Shown piece by piece: positions 1 through 7,043 of a stretch of DNA of 7,843 nucleotides. The stretch spans positions 1 through 7,843 of the forward strand of contig CALFXQ010000060.1 in assembly GCA_937958285.1 (NCBI GenBank), given 5' to 3'. Position numbers and translations under genes: made by a program. Within the stretch, counting starts at the first letter, position 1. Every line of letters starts with the position of its first letter. Below the pieces are notes generated by a model that had not been told where the DNA came from, did no database searches, and worked only from the letters and a program-made list of their open reading frames with translations. Origin of the DNA: an uncultured Fusibacter sp. GTDB lineage: Bacteria > Bacillota > Clostridia > Peptostreptococcales > Acidaminobacteraceae.

Positions 1-1563
1 GGCGCAGCTTCTACTGTCTATCCTGTCATTACAAAGGTAGTAGCGCTCTTTAAATCGCCTCATACCGGTGAACTCGGCGAAAGCTACGCAGGTGGTAGGC
101 TGGCTATGGCCATGTTGATGTCTGGATACGATGCCATTGTGATTACAGGGAAAGCTAAGCACGCCTCGTACCTCTCTGTCACCAAGAGCAATGTGGAGAT
201 TAAAGATGCTCGGGCTGCCTGGGGCATGAAGACCGATATTGGACGATTGATCCGCGAACGAGAAGGTGGCCGTGGCAAACGATCCATTATACGCATTGGC
301 CCTGCCGGTGAGAATGGCGTTACTTATTCAAGCGTCTGCGTAGATACTTATCGCCACTTTGGGCGATTGGGCCTGGGTGCGGTGTTTGGCAGCAAGCTCC
401 TAAAGGCGATTTCAATTATTGGCGACGATACATTGCCAATTAAGGATTTTAAGAGCTACTTTAAAGTGTATCAGGGTATTTTCAAGCGTGTAACAGAAAC
501 TGAGATTATGGCCAAGTATCACGATTTGGGAACACCGATAAATGTGGAGCCTCTTAATGCAGCGGGTGGCTTGCCCACTAAAAATCTAAGGCAAAATGTG
601 TTTGAACATGGGTCGGATATTTCTGGTGAGGCCTTTGCGAAAAAGAACTTGGTACGCAAGGTGGCTTGTACAGGGTGTCCGGTCGGGTGCATTCACGTGG
701 GGCAATTTAGGCGAGAGTTCGACAAAGGGCACGAATACGAAGCGATTAGCGTTGGTTACGACTTTGAGTTGATTTATGCGCTGGGAAGCTTCTTGGGCAT
801 AAAAACCACCGACGAAATTCTTGAGTTGATTGAAGCGGTCGAAGAAGCGGGTATGGACGCCATGTCTACTGGGGTTGTATTGGGATGGGCCACAGAAGCG
901 GTGATGAAGGATCTAATCAAGCTAGATGAGACGATCGTGCCCTTGTCTTTTGGCAATGCTCAGGGGTATATCGCGGCCATTCACCACATAGCAAAGCGTA
1001 CAAACGACTTTTACCGTGTGCTAGGACAAGGCGCAGATGCAGCGGCAGCGGTTTATGGCGGCAGTGAGTTTGCCATGACTTTTGCAAAGAATGAGATGTC
1101 TGGCTATCACACGGGATATGGTACCATTGTGGGATCCGTTGTAGGTGCACGTCACTCGCATCTTTGTAACGGAGGCTATTCCATCGATCAGAGCATGAAG
1201 ACTTTCGATGCAGACTTGATGGTAGAAAAATTGTTCGATGAGGAAGTTGAACGCTGTATGCTAAACGCCCTAATCATTTGCTTGTTCGCGCGCAAGGTAT
1301 ACGACCGTCAGACCATTGTCGAGGCCCTTGGAGCCATCGGCCGCCCCACTACGGACCAAGAGCTCACTGACATTGCAAAGCGCATCTACCGCACAAAAAT
1401 TCGCGTTAAGCGCATGCTCGGCTATGACGATTATAAAGTCACCCTGCCAAAGCGCTTTTTCCAAACGCCAAGTATGACTGGCCAGCTAGAGGAGTCCGTG
1501 GCCTACGACCTTATAGACCGCTACCGCAAAAAACTCGATGCCTTTATGGCGGAGGAAGCCTAA
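1..1563 (+). CDS. Aldehyde ferredoxin oxidoreductase family protein (tungsten/molybdenum-pterin enzyme), 5' end outside window
   Basis: The frame is open from base 1, giving 520 visible residues and a TAA stop. The ATG at 106 is internal, because conserved family sequence (SPHTGELG, YAGGRLA) precedes it. Family hallmarks are GPAGENG, GRLGLGAVFGSK, CxxCxxxC (Cys223, 226 and 230 of the visible protein) and a distant Cys427. This matches the [4Fe-4S] ligand pattern of Pyrococcus AOR (Cys288/291/295/494); the spacing implies that about 65 N-terminal residues are missing. Glu247 in HEYE and His387 in RHSHL probably match the conserved active-site Glu and His. Known members oxidise aldehydes or related carbonyl compounds with a bis-pterin W or Mo cofactor, passing electrons to ferredoxin in the cytoplasm. 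The two pterin-binding DxxGL(C/D) motifs are degenerate here (EEAGMD and NALIIC), so the subfamily and substrate cannot be assigned. It is followed directly by a MoaD-like gene. Family assignment is firm; substrate is unknown. Confidence 0.93.
   Translation, partial: GAASTVYPVITKVVALFKSPHTGELGESYAGGRLAMAMLMSGYDAIVITGKAKHASYLSVTKSNVEIKDARAAWGMKTDIGRLIREREGGRGKRSIIRIGPAGENGVTYSSVCVDTYRHFGRLGLGAVFGSKLLKAISIIGDDTLPIKDFKSYFKVYQGIFKRVTETEIMAKYHDLGTPINVEPLNAAGGLPTKNLRQNVFEHGSDISGEAFAKKNLVRKVACTGCPVGCIHVGQFRREFDKGHEYEAISVGYDFELIYALGSFLGIKTTDEILELIEAVEEAGMDAMSTGVVLGWATEAVMKDLIKLDETIVPLSFGNAQGYIAAIHHIAKRTNDFYRVLGQGADAAAAVYGGSEFAMTFAKNEMSGYHTGYGTIVGSVVGARHSHLCNGGYSIDQSMKTFDADLMVEKLFDEEVERCMLNALIICLFARKVYDRQTIVEALGAIGRPTTDQELTDIAKRIYRTKIRVKRMLGYDDYKVTLPKRFFQTPSMTGQLEESVAYDLIDRYRKKLDAFMAEEA
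1551..1555 (+). promoter_or_regulatory. Ribosome binding site deciding the GTG start of the MoaD-like gene
   Basis: GGAGG lies inside the last codons of the AOR-family gene, 8 bases before a GTG that directly follows the AOR stop codon. The placement supports GTG at 1564 rather than a later TTG as the start, and implies translation coupled to the upstream gene. Confidence 0.75.
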
Positions 1564-1893
1564 GTGGCCGAAGCTCGACAAAATCTGTTGACCATCGAAG
1601 TCGCACTAGGTGCTTGGATCAACCGCTATGTAGACCCCAAAGCCCTGCCAGAGGGCATTGTAGAAAAAGAAAAATCCCCAAATGTGTATTTTCTAGAAAT
1701 CGACGGCAGCACCACGCCTCAGTGCATCCTTCAAAAAATGAATATACCCCATCAAGAGCTTGGCATCATGCTCTTTTTGGGGCAACGGGTATTTTTAGAT
1801 TCACAGCTACTACTGTTGGCCAAGTCTAGCAGTTCGTTATCAGATGGCAGCTTCCATACACTCTGGCTTTACCCCCAGGTCATTGGAGGGTAG
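1564..1893 (+). CDS. MoaD/ThiS-like ubiquitin-fold sulfur carrier protein
   Basis: This 109-residue protein starts with GTG immediately after the TAA of the AOR-family gene, with GGAGG 8 bases upstream. The C-terminal two thirds follow the beta-grasp carrier pattern: a helix-forming stretch (TPQCILQKMNIP), a hydrophobic strand (GIMLFLG), an LSDG turn (residues 92-95) before the last strand, and a terminal YPQVIGG. The Gly108-Gly109 tail is the site that in MoaD and ThiS is adenylated and thiocarboxylated to donate sulfur. MoaD supplies the dithiolene sulfurs of molybdopterin, which fits a role in providing cofactor to the adjacent pterin enzyme; that link is an inference from position. Oddities are an N-terminal extension of about 40 residues with a basic/acidic middle, and overall low similarity to canonical MoaD. 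A dedicated structural or chaperone subunit is an alternative. No MoeB/ThiF-type activating enzyme is visible in the window. Confidence 0.78.
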   Translation: MAEARQNLLTIEVALGAWINRYVDPKALPEGIVEKEKSPNVYFLEIDGSTTPQCILQKMNIPHQELGIMLFLGQRVFLDSQLLLLAKSSSSLSDGSFHTLWLYPQVIGG

Positions 1894-1930
1894 CTCTGAG
1901 GGGCATGACGGCAATTAAGACGAGAGTAGT

Positions 1931-2653
1931 CTATACGAAATTCAAGACACCACTCACTATGGCGACAAGGCCGCTCAATATACTGACCAGCAATTCTAGC
2001 TTTGAAAAGCGCTGGCTCACACTTCGGCTCAACGGGCGATAAATGGCCAAGTAGAGACTTAGAATAAGTAGCACCAATGGATAGAGAAAATCGATAAGCA
2101 CATCCCCCTGATAGGCGGCCATCGCCACAACAGGTGTAGCCGAAAGCAGAACGCTTGCTAAGGTTAGGGGGTGTTGCCAGTCTATCCCTTGGTGCTTTTT
2201 TTCTATTTTAATGGGCAGTTTTTCGAATTGAGCGCTTAGCGCCTGCATATGCTCGAAGCCATACAAATAGAGGCGCTTACCCTTGATATAGACCTTAATG
2301 ACCATGCGGTCGCTCTTTTTTTTGTTCTCTATAAGCTGAACTTTTGTAATTGCCTTATAGGGGATGTGCTCTTTTCGGTAGCCGTTGATGCGCATGAGGA
2401 ATTGGTCGTGCCACTCTAGGGCCACCAGAGATAAGTTTTTTATGACCATCACCCCGAGTAGCCAAATCTCTGCGGCAATAAACAACAAAAATCCTGCGAG
2501 AATGGGAAAGCTACCTTGCCAATCAAAGGCTTGGCCAGAGGCTGTGGTCAACATATATAGCGCAAGCGGTGCATTACAGACGATAAAGAGCGTCATTAGT
2601 ATAAGCGAGACCTGGCGCTCTTTTAGGGTGCGGTAGCTGAGTTTGAATTTCAT
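1931..2653 (-). CDS. Hypothetical membrane protein with PH-like cytosolic insert
   Basis: This is a 240-residue integral membrane protein. An ATG start sits behind a strong GGAGGT (complement of 2657-2662). Hydrophobic segments lie at about residues 15-36, 50-72, 161-180, 186-204 and 220-239. Between the second and third lies a soluble region (about 75-150) alternating short strands with basic residues: LEWHDQFLMRING, IPYKAITKVQLIENKKK, VYIKGKRLYLYGFEHM, then a helix. This pattern resembles bacterial PH-like domains embedded in small membrane proteins, in which an IPYxxI turn is common. No catalytic motif is visible and the function is unknown. It is transcribed singly from its own promoter, divergent from the GNAT-HAD operon and convergent with the AOR/MoaD pair. 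The coding call is firm from the RBS, promoter and coherent topology; the PH-like reading is only suggestive. Confidence 0.8.
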   Translation of the reverse strand: MKFKLSYRTLKERQVSLILMTLFIVCNAPLALYMLTTASGQAFDWQGSFPILAGFLLFIAAEIWLLGVMVIKNLSLVALEWHDQFLMRINGYRKEHIPYKAITKVQLIENKKKSDRMVIKVYIKGKRLYLYGFEHMQALSAQFEKLPIKIEKKHQGIDWQHPLTLASVLLSATPVVAMAAYQGDVLIDFLYPLVLLILSLYLAIYRPLSRSVSQRFSKLELLVSILSGLVAIVSGVLNFV

Positions 2654-2685
2654 GGCACCTCCAGTTTGGGGTTTTGTTCATTCTC

Positions 2686-2714
2686 AGCATAGTACAACTG
2701 CCGATAATTGGCAA
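2686..2714 (-). promoter_or_regulatory. Sigma70-type promoter for the membrane protein gene
   Basis: On the minus strand, TTGCCA (-35, complement of 2709-2714) and TATGCT (-10, complement of 2686-2691) are separated by exactly 17 bases. Transcription would begin about 25 bases upstream of the start codon, just before the GGAGGT ribosome binding site. It is a close match to the housekeeping consensus. Confidence 0.65.
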
Positions 2715-2717
2715 GTT
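2696..2717. promoter_or_regulatory. Candidate palindromic operator in the divergent intergenic region
   Basis: AACTGCC on the left and GGCAAGTT on the right form an inverted repeat, with one extra A in the right arm, around an AT-rich centre (GATAATT). It overlaps the -35 of the minus-strand promoter and lies upstream of the plus-strand promoter, so a bound regulator could affect both. No second copy was noticed in the window. This is speculative. Confidence 0.3.
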
Positions 2718-2742
2718 TTCAGGTAGATTGTGAGATGAAATG

Positions 2743-2751
2743 TGGTAAGAT
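2743..2751 (+). promoter_or_regulatory. Extended -10 promoter for the GNAT-HAD operon
   Basis: TGGTAAGAT matches an extended -10 element (TGn followed by a TATAAT-like hexamer). The -35 is poor (TAGATT at 2724-2729, 16-base spacer), which is typical when the TG extension is present. The start codon lies 29 bases downstream, with the GGGGAG ribosome binding site (2767-2772) between them. Confidence 0.5.
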
Positions 2752-2780
2752 AGGGTTGTGGTATTAGGGGAGAACAAAAG

Positions 2781-5033
2781 ATGATTGTAAGAAAATTGCG
2801 CGGTTCGGATTTAGCTGCTGCCTTAGAGATGTATAAGGCTTTAATTCCTTTGGCATTCTACCAAGAAGATGCCGAAGGCGATTGGGATCAGGCGATTGCC
2901 GATGAAATCGCAACAAAAGAGCGACAATTGAAACAAGCCATTTACGAGAGCGATGCCCATGTGCGCTTTTTAGTGGCTGTTGATCAGGAGCGGGTATTAG
3001 GGGCGATTGCCCATTATCCTGTAGGTGTGGAGATTCGACAAGTTGTGGGCAGTGACAATCCTGATTTTGAGGGCATCGGCGAGCTAGGCTCTTTGTATGT
3101 TCAGCCAGAATGCCGCAATCAGGGCGTGGCCAGTCGTTTGATAAGAGGTTTGATGTTGTGGCTTAAAGCCGATGGTGTTGATGTGTTTGCCCTAGACAGT
3201 GGCTTTACCCATGCGATACCAAAGTGGCTTAAAAAATTTGGCACACCTTATTGCATTGCTAAGAATTTTTGGGGTGAGGGAAAAGACCATTACGTATGGC
3301 GATGTAAAGTAGCAGAGCATCTACAAATAGACTTAAACATGTGTGCAGATCGCACTACCCTTTGGGACTTTCTTCAACGCCATGCAAAGAGTTTGTCTAA
3401 AGAGACATTTGCTTATATTCCGGCGAATATTCACTTTGATGCGACGTGTTGTACAGAAGATGAGAGCTATTACAACCGGTTTTACCAGTTGACCTTACAG
3501 GGGGAAGTGGTTGCACTGGTGATGTTCGAGACCATAGAAGACTCAAGGCCCACGGGATACTGGGACTGGATACTCGCGGCTCCGGGAAATTGCTACCGCC
3601 AATTGCTCGCCCAGTGGTTGGTAAATACCCATCCCGGGCTAGAGACCACCATGGCCTTTTTAAATGAGCAGTGGCTCTACGAAGGTCTGGGCTGGCACTT
3701 GGGTAGTTATGGGCGGTATGTAGGCATTCACGGGCTTCAGAATATGCCCGAAGACCCCACCGAATCGAGGGGTGTGGCCATACTAGAAGAAAATGGGGTG
3801 AAACTTGTCTCCATTGAGCACTCTCTTACGCCAGAAACTGTGATGCAAAAGCAGATTGCAGATTTAATTGGCATGGCCACCTCTGGTGCTCTAGAGGCCT
3901 CGCGCTACTTGGCGATGAGTAGTCCAGAGTATATGCCACCCAATGGGAAACTGAGTCAGTGGGCCGCCATAGATGTAGCGAGTGAGCGCGTTGTAGGGTA
4001 CGTGGCCTTTTGGTTGGACGAAAAAACCCAGCGCGGCGCACTAGAACCTATAGCCTGTGACCCCGAGTGGCGAGGTAAAGGCATTGGCAAGGCATTAGCT
4101 GCTGCTGGCCTGTGGCAATTAAAGCGTTGGGGCTGTGAAACCGTGACGGTAAGCACAAGTCAGGGAAACCACAAATCGCAAGGGTTGTACAAGGCAGTTG
4201 GTTTTGAACGCACCGATTGGCTGGCGACCTATCAAAAGACCAGACGCAAAAAACGCGCCATTGTATTCGACTTTTACGGCACATTAGTGGATATAGAAAC
4301 CGATGAATCTCAGCCTAAGCTCTGGCAGGGAATGTCACATTACTACAATGCCTGGGGTTCTTACACCCCCCAAACCCTTCAAAACACCTATCTTCAGATG
4401 GTCGAAGCTCGCACTGTGGCTGCAAAGCGCGGTGCAAGCCAGCTCTACCAACGGCCTGTGGAACATGTAGATATTGAGCTGCTTGAAGTGTTTCGCGCTT
4501 TGTTCCCAGAGGGTGCATCGACAGATCCTCTCGGTAACCCAGAAGTGGCAGCGCTGTTGTTTAGGAGCCTTTCGCGCTCTAGGCTTGGCGCCTATAACCA
4601 TGCAGCCGAGCTCCTCGATTGGCTAGGCGCTAAGGGGTATCGCAGAATTTTACTCAGCAACGCCCAGACCTGTTTTACAGAAATGGAACTATCCGCCACA
4701 TCCCTCGCGGACCGCTTCGACAGCATCTTTCTCTCGAGCAATTTCGGACTCTCGAAACCCGAAAGCGCCTATTTCGAACAAATGCTGCTAGCGGAGCAAC
4801 TCACACCAGAAGAATGCCTCTTTGTGGGCAACGACCACCTAGCAGACTTAGGTGGGGCAAACGCGGTGGGCATGCAGTGCGTATACCTACACACCAGCTG
4901 TTCACAGGCACAAGTACCAGATTGGTTGCCCGCATACTTGTTGTTGATGGATGGCGATTTATCTAGGCTACTGCAGTATTTCCAGGCGTTAGAGGCGCCA
5001 CATAATCCAAAGGAGCAACGAGCAAATGACTAA
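2781..5033 (+). CDS. GNAT-GNAT-HAD fusion protein (tandem N-acetyltransferase domains plus HAD-superfamily hydrolase)
   Basis: A 750-residue cytosolic fusion. The ATG has GGGGAG 8 bases upstream. Residues 1-160 are a GNAT domain with the acetyl-CoA pyrophosphate loop RNQGVA (112-117) after the strand ELGSLYVQP. Residues about 185-320 look like a second GNAT-like unit that lacks this loop (GEVVALVMFE, later LYEGLGW). Residues about 340-480 form an intact GNAT with RGKGIG (431-436) and LYKAVGF. Residues 491-735 are a HAD domain: motif I DFYGTLVD (nucleophile Asp497), a helical C1-type cap, motif II Ser626 (LLSN), motif III Lys659, and motif IV GNDHLAD (683-689). The usual second Asp of motif I is Tyr499, as in 2-haloacid dehalogenases, so phosphatase activity is not assured. 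GNAT enzymes transfer acyl groups from acyl-CoA to amines; substrates here are unknown. It is first in a three-gene operon and overlaps the next gene by 8 bases. There is no sign of a frameshift across the fusion. Confidence 0.92.
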   Translation: MIVRKLRGSDLAAALEMYKALIPLAFYQEDAEGDWDQAIADEIATKERQLKQAIYESDAHVRFLVAVDQERVLGAIAHYPVGVEIRQVVGSDNPDFEGIGELGSLYVQPECRNQGVASRLIRGLMLWLKADGVDVFALDSGFTHAIPKWLKKFGTPYCIAKNFWGEGKDHYVWRCKVAEHLQIDLNMCADRTTLWDFLQRHAKSLSKETFAYIPANIHFDATCCTEDESYYNRFYQLTLQGEVVALVMFETIEDSRPTGYWDWILAAPGNCYRQLLAQWLVNTHPGLETTMAFLNEQWLYEGLGWHLGSYGRYVGIHGLQNMPEDPTESRGVAILEENGVKLVSIEHSLTPETVMQKQIADLIGMATSGALEASRYLAMSSPEYMPPNGKLSQWAAIDVASERVVGYVAFWLDEKTQRGALEPIACDPEWRGKGIGKALAAAGLWQLKRWGCETVTVSTSQGNHKSQGLYKAVGFERTDWLATYQKTRRKKRAIVFDFYGTLVDIETDESQPKLWQGMSHYYNAWGSYTPQTLQNTYLQMVEARTVAAKRGASQLYQRPVEHVDIELLEVFRALFPEGASTDPLGNPEVAALLFRSLSRSRLGAYNHAAELLDWLGAKGYRRILLSNAQTCFTEMELSATSLADRFDSIFLSSNFGLSKPESAYFEQMLLAEQLTPEECLFVGNDHLADLGGANAVGMQCVYLHTSCSQAQVPDWLPAYLLLMDGDLSRLLQYFQALEAPHNPKEQRAND

Positions 5034-5727
5034 AAAAGCACTGTGGAGTCCCATTGCAATTCTGATTTTATCGGTGGTGTTTACCCCATTAGTCAGTACA
5101 ATTTTATATATCTTAAACTGGCACCGCTCAGAAGATTATTCGAGACGCAATTTAGGTATGGTGGCATATATCGCCGTCTTAATGGGAGTTCTAGCAGCGG
5201 TGTTTTGGCTGCCCAACGGACTACAACCGGCAATTCTCATTATTAACATCGGTTTGGGCGCTTATATGTATCAGACCCAAAAGCAACTATACCAAGAGCA
5301 TATTAAAACGGGTGGAAAATCTGCCAATTTAATTGTTCCAGCAGTATTATCTATTGGTGTCGCCTTACTCTTAGTCTACCTGATGGTTATTTTTGCCAAT
5401 ATGCCCGAGCGCTCCATGAAGCTTTTTAACGATGAATTGTTTTACAACGACGCCACCACAGAAGAGGAACGCAAAAAAATGGCGAGCTACTTAGAGGCCG
5501 TTGGTTTATTTGCACAAGACAATGTAGTGGTTACAGCAAAGATTGAACGCGTAGAAAATGGCCTCGAAGTAGGTTTTGTCATTGCGCCAGCCTATCTAAA
5601 AGACGAACAGGCCCTTAAAACCTTCGAAAATTTTTATAAAGACCTCAAGAGCGATGTGTTTCCTGGAGAGACAATTACCATGCAATTGACAGACAATATT
5701 TTTAGAGTGCTAAAAGTAATTCAGTAG
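5026..5727 (+). CDS. Hypothetical four-helix membrane protein with soluble C-terminal domain
   Basis: This 233-residue protein was not recognised as a named family. Its ATG lies within the last codons of the GNAT-HAD gene (8-base overlap in another frame), with AAAGGAG 10 bases upstream inside that gene, so translation is probably coupled. Hydrophobic segments at about residues 8-30, 44-61, 67-82 and 101-125 predict four membrane helices. The first loop is rich in Arg (HRSEDYSRRN) and is therefore probably cytoplasmic. Residues 126-233 form a soluble tail: acidic and Lys-rich helices (TTEEERKKMASYLEAVG), then strands VVVTAKIERVENGLEVGFVIAP, a helix, and a final strand ending NIFRVLKVIQ. There are no cysteines and no haem or metal motif, which argues against a redox role despite the neighbouring Fe-S gene. 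The stop codon overlaps the ribosome binding site of the next gene. Confidence 0.83.
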   Translation: MTKKALWSPIAILILSVVFTPLVSTILYILNWHRSEDYSRRNLGMVAYIAVLMGVLAAVFWLPNGLQPAILIINIGLGAYMYQTQKQLYQEHIKTGGKSANLIVPAVLSIGVALLLVYLMVIFANMPERSMKLFNDELFYNDATTEEERKKMASYLEAVGLFAQDNVVVTAKIERVENGLEVGFVIAPAYLKDEQALKTFENFYKDLKSDVFPGETITMQLTDNIFRVLKVIQ

Positions 5728-5737
5728 GAGGAATGGC

Positions 5738-7015
5738 ATGGGACACCACACTGCGAGAACGGGTTATCAGGCATTAGTAGAAAGACTCAATCGATTTCCA
5801 CAAGGGGCTCCGCCCAATGAGACGTTGTTTAAGATTTTGAGTATTTTGTTTAGTGAAGAAGAGGCAGCATTTGTCTCTAAACTACCCGTTCAAGGATTTG
5901 ATGCCCAAGAAGCTGCCAAACGCTTAAATGTAGAAGTGGAAGCGGCAGTAGAGGTCTTGGATCGACTGGCCAGCCGTGCCCTTTTAATCGACTACGAGAA
6001 AAACGGGGTTAAAAATTACGTGCTACCTCCACCGATGGCGGGATGGATTGAATTTTCCATGATGCGCCTGCGCACAGACGTGGACCAGCATGCCCTTGGC
6101 GAACTCCTGCACCAGTACATGAATGTAGAAGAAGATTTTGTGCGCGAGTTGTTCTTTGGCAGCGAAACAAAAATGGTCCGCGCATTTGTGAACGAAAAGG
6201 CCCTGTCTTCAGATATGGAAATCCTCGATTATCAGAGGGCGACCGCCGTGATAGAAAGCGCAGAGCACATTGGTATTTCGATGTGCTACTGTCGCCACAA
6301 AATGGAGCATGTTGGCAAGGCTTGCGATGCGCCCATGGATATTTGCATGACCTTTGGAAAAACTGCAGCCTCTCTAATAAAAGCAGAGTATGCGCGGGCC
6401 ATAGACAAAGAAGAATGTCTCGACCTACTCGAAAAGGCCTATCAGAATAACTTGGTGCAGATCGGTGAAAATGTTCAGAATGAGGTCGCATTTATTTGCA
6501 ATTGCTGCGGTTGTTGCTGCGAGGCCCTTCTGGCGGCTAAGAAGTTTGGCACGGCCCAGACCATTGCCACCACGGCCTATATTCCAGAGCTACAGGCCGA
6601 AAAATGCAATCTTTGCGGCAAGTGTCAGCGTGTTTGCCCCTTAGAGGCCCTAGGCGCTGTAGTACCTAAATCTTCTGGGCAAACAAAGAGCCTTCCCGAA
6701 CTAGATAGGGAGATGTGTCTGGGGTGCGGGGTATGTGTGCGCGCTTGCCCAACAGAGGCCCTTTCTCTAGTGCATGTGGGCCAGCGGCAAATGACGCCTG
6801 TGAACACCGCTCACAGAGTGGTGATGACAGCCCTAGACAAAGGCAAGCTACCTGAGCTATTGTACGACAACAAAGATTTAAAGTCTCATCGACTGATGGC
6901 GGGCATTTTAAATGTTATCCTCGCCTTGCCACCGTTAAAACAACTGGCTGCAAGCGAGCAGCTACGCTCTACATACCTTGTAAAACTCATCGAGAAGAAA
7001 AATAACAGTCATTAA
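5738..7015 (+). CDS. 4Fe-4S dicluster ferredoxin-domain protein with winged-helix-like N-terminus and extra cysteine clusters
   Basis: This 425-residue protein starts at ATG behind AGGAGG (5726-5731), which overlaps the upstream stop codon. Residues about 50-100 (FDAQEAAKRLN, EAAVEVLDRLASRALL, NYVLPP) look like a winged-helix fold as in ArsR/MarR-type proteins. Next comes C183xC185, Cys196 and Cys203, then a very cysteine-rich CNCCGCCC (254-261). Two classical [4Fe-4S] motifs follow, CxxCxxCxxxCP at 290-301 and 327-338, as in bacterial 2[4Fe-4S] ferredoxins. The C-terminus has no predicted membrane span; one hydrophobic stretch at about 389-400 is short. Proteins with this layout are known from anaerobes and are usually annotated only as 4Fe-4S binding proteins; electron transfer is likely, and redox sensing is possible from the N-terminal fold. 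It is last in the operon and followed by a terminator. The ferredoxin domain is certain; the physiological role and redox partner are unknown. Confidence 0.9.
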   Translation: MGHHTARTGYQALVERLNRFPQGAPPNETLFKILSILFSEEEAAFVSKLPVQGFDAQEAAKRLNVEVEAAVEVLDRLASRALLIDYEKNGVKNYVLPPPMAGWIEFSMMRLRTDVDQHALGELLHQYMNVEEDFVRELFFGSETKMVRAFVNEKALSSDMEILDYQRATAVIESAEHIGISMCYCRHKMEHVGKACDAPMDICMTFGKTAASLIKAEYARAIDKEECLDLLEKAYQNNLVQIGENVQNEVAFICNCCGCCCEALLAAKKFGTAQTIATTAYIPELQAEKCNLCGKCQRVCPLEALGAVVPKSSGQTKSLPELDREMCLGCGVCVRACPTEALSLVHVGQRQMTPVNTAHRVVMTALDKGKLPELLYDNKDLKSHRLMAGILNVILALPPLKQLAASEQLRSTYLVKLIEKKNNSH

Positions 7016-7043
7016 ATGGAACGCTTATAAAACAATAAAGACA

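Noticed and set aside
106..108. ATG as the start of the AOR-family gene
   Set aside because: Conserved AOR sequence is encoded in frame upstream to base 1, so the true start lies outside the window.
1614..1829. 71-codon plus-strand open frame in another frame of the MoaD-like gene
   Set aside because: The GTG-started frame has a well-placed GGAGG and a Gly-Gly beta-grasp ending; this one has neither.
1870..1892. Hairpin TACCC-CCA / TGG-A-GGGTA over the end of the MoaD-like gene, as a terminator
   Set aside because: Only 8 base pairs with a bulge, overlapping coding sequence for Gly-Gly, and no T run follows; no convincing terminator is seen between this gene and the convergent one.
4335..4601. 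88-codon minus-strand open frame inside the HAD region
   Set aside because: It overlaps the strongly supported HAD domain, has no family resemblance and no ribosome binding site.
6009..6491. 160-codon minus-strand open frame
   Set aside because: It lies wholly inside the 4Fe-4S gene, has an unnatural His/Arg/Ser/Pro-rich product and no ribosome binding site; it is an antisense shadow.
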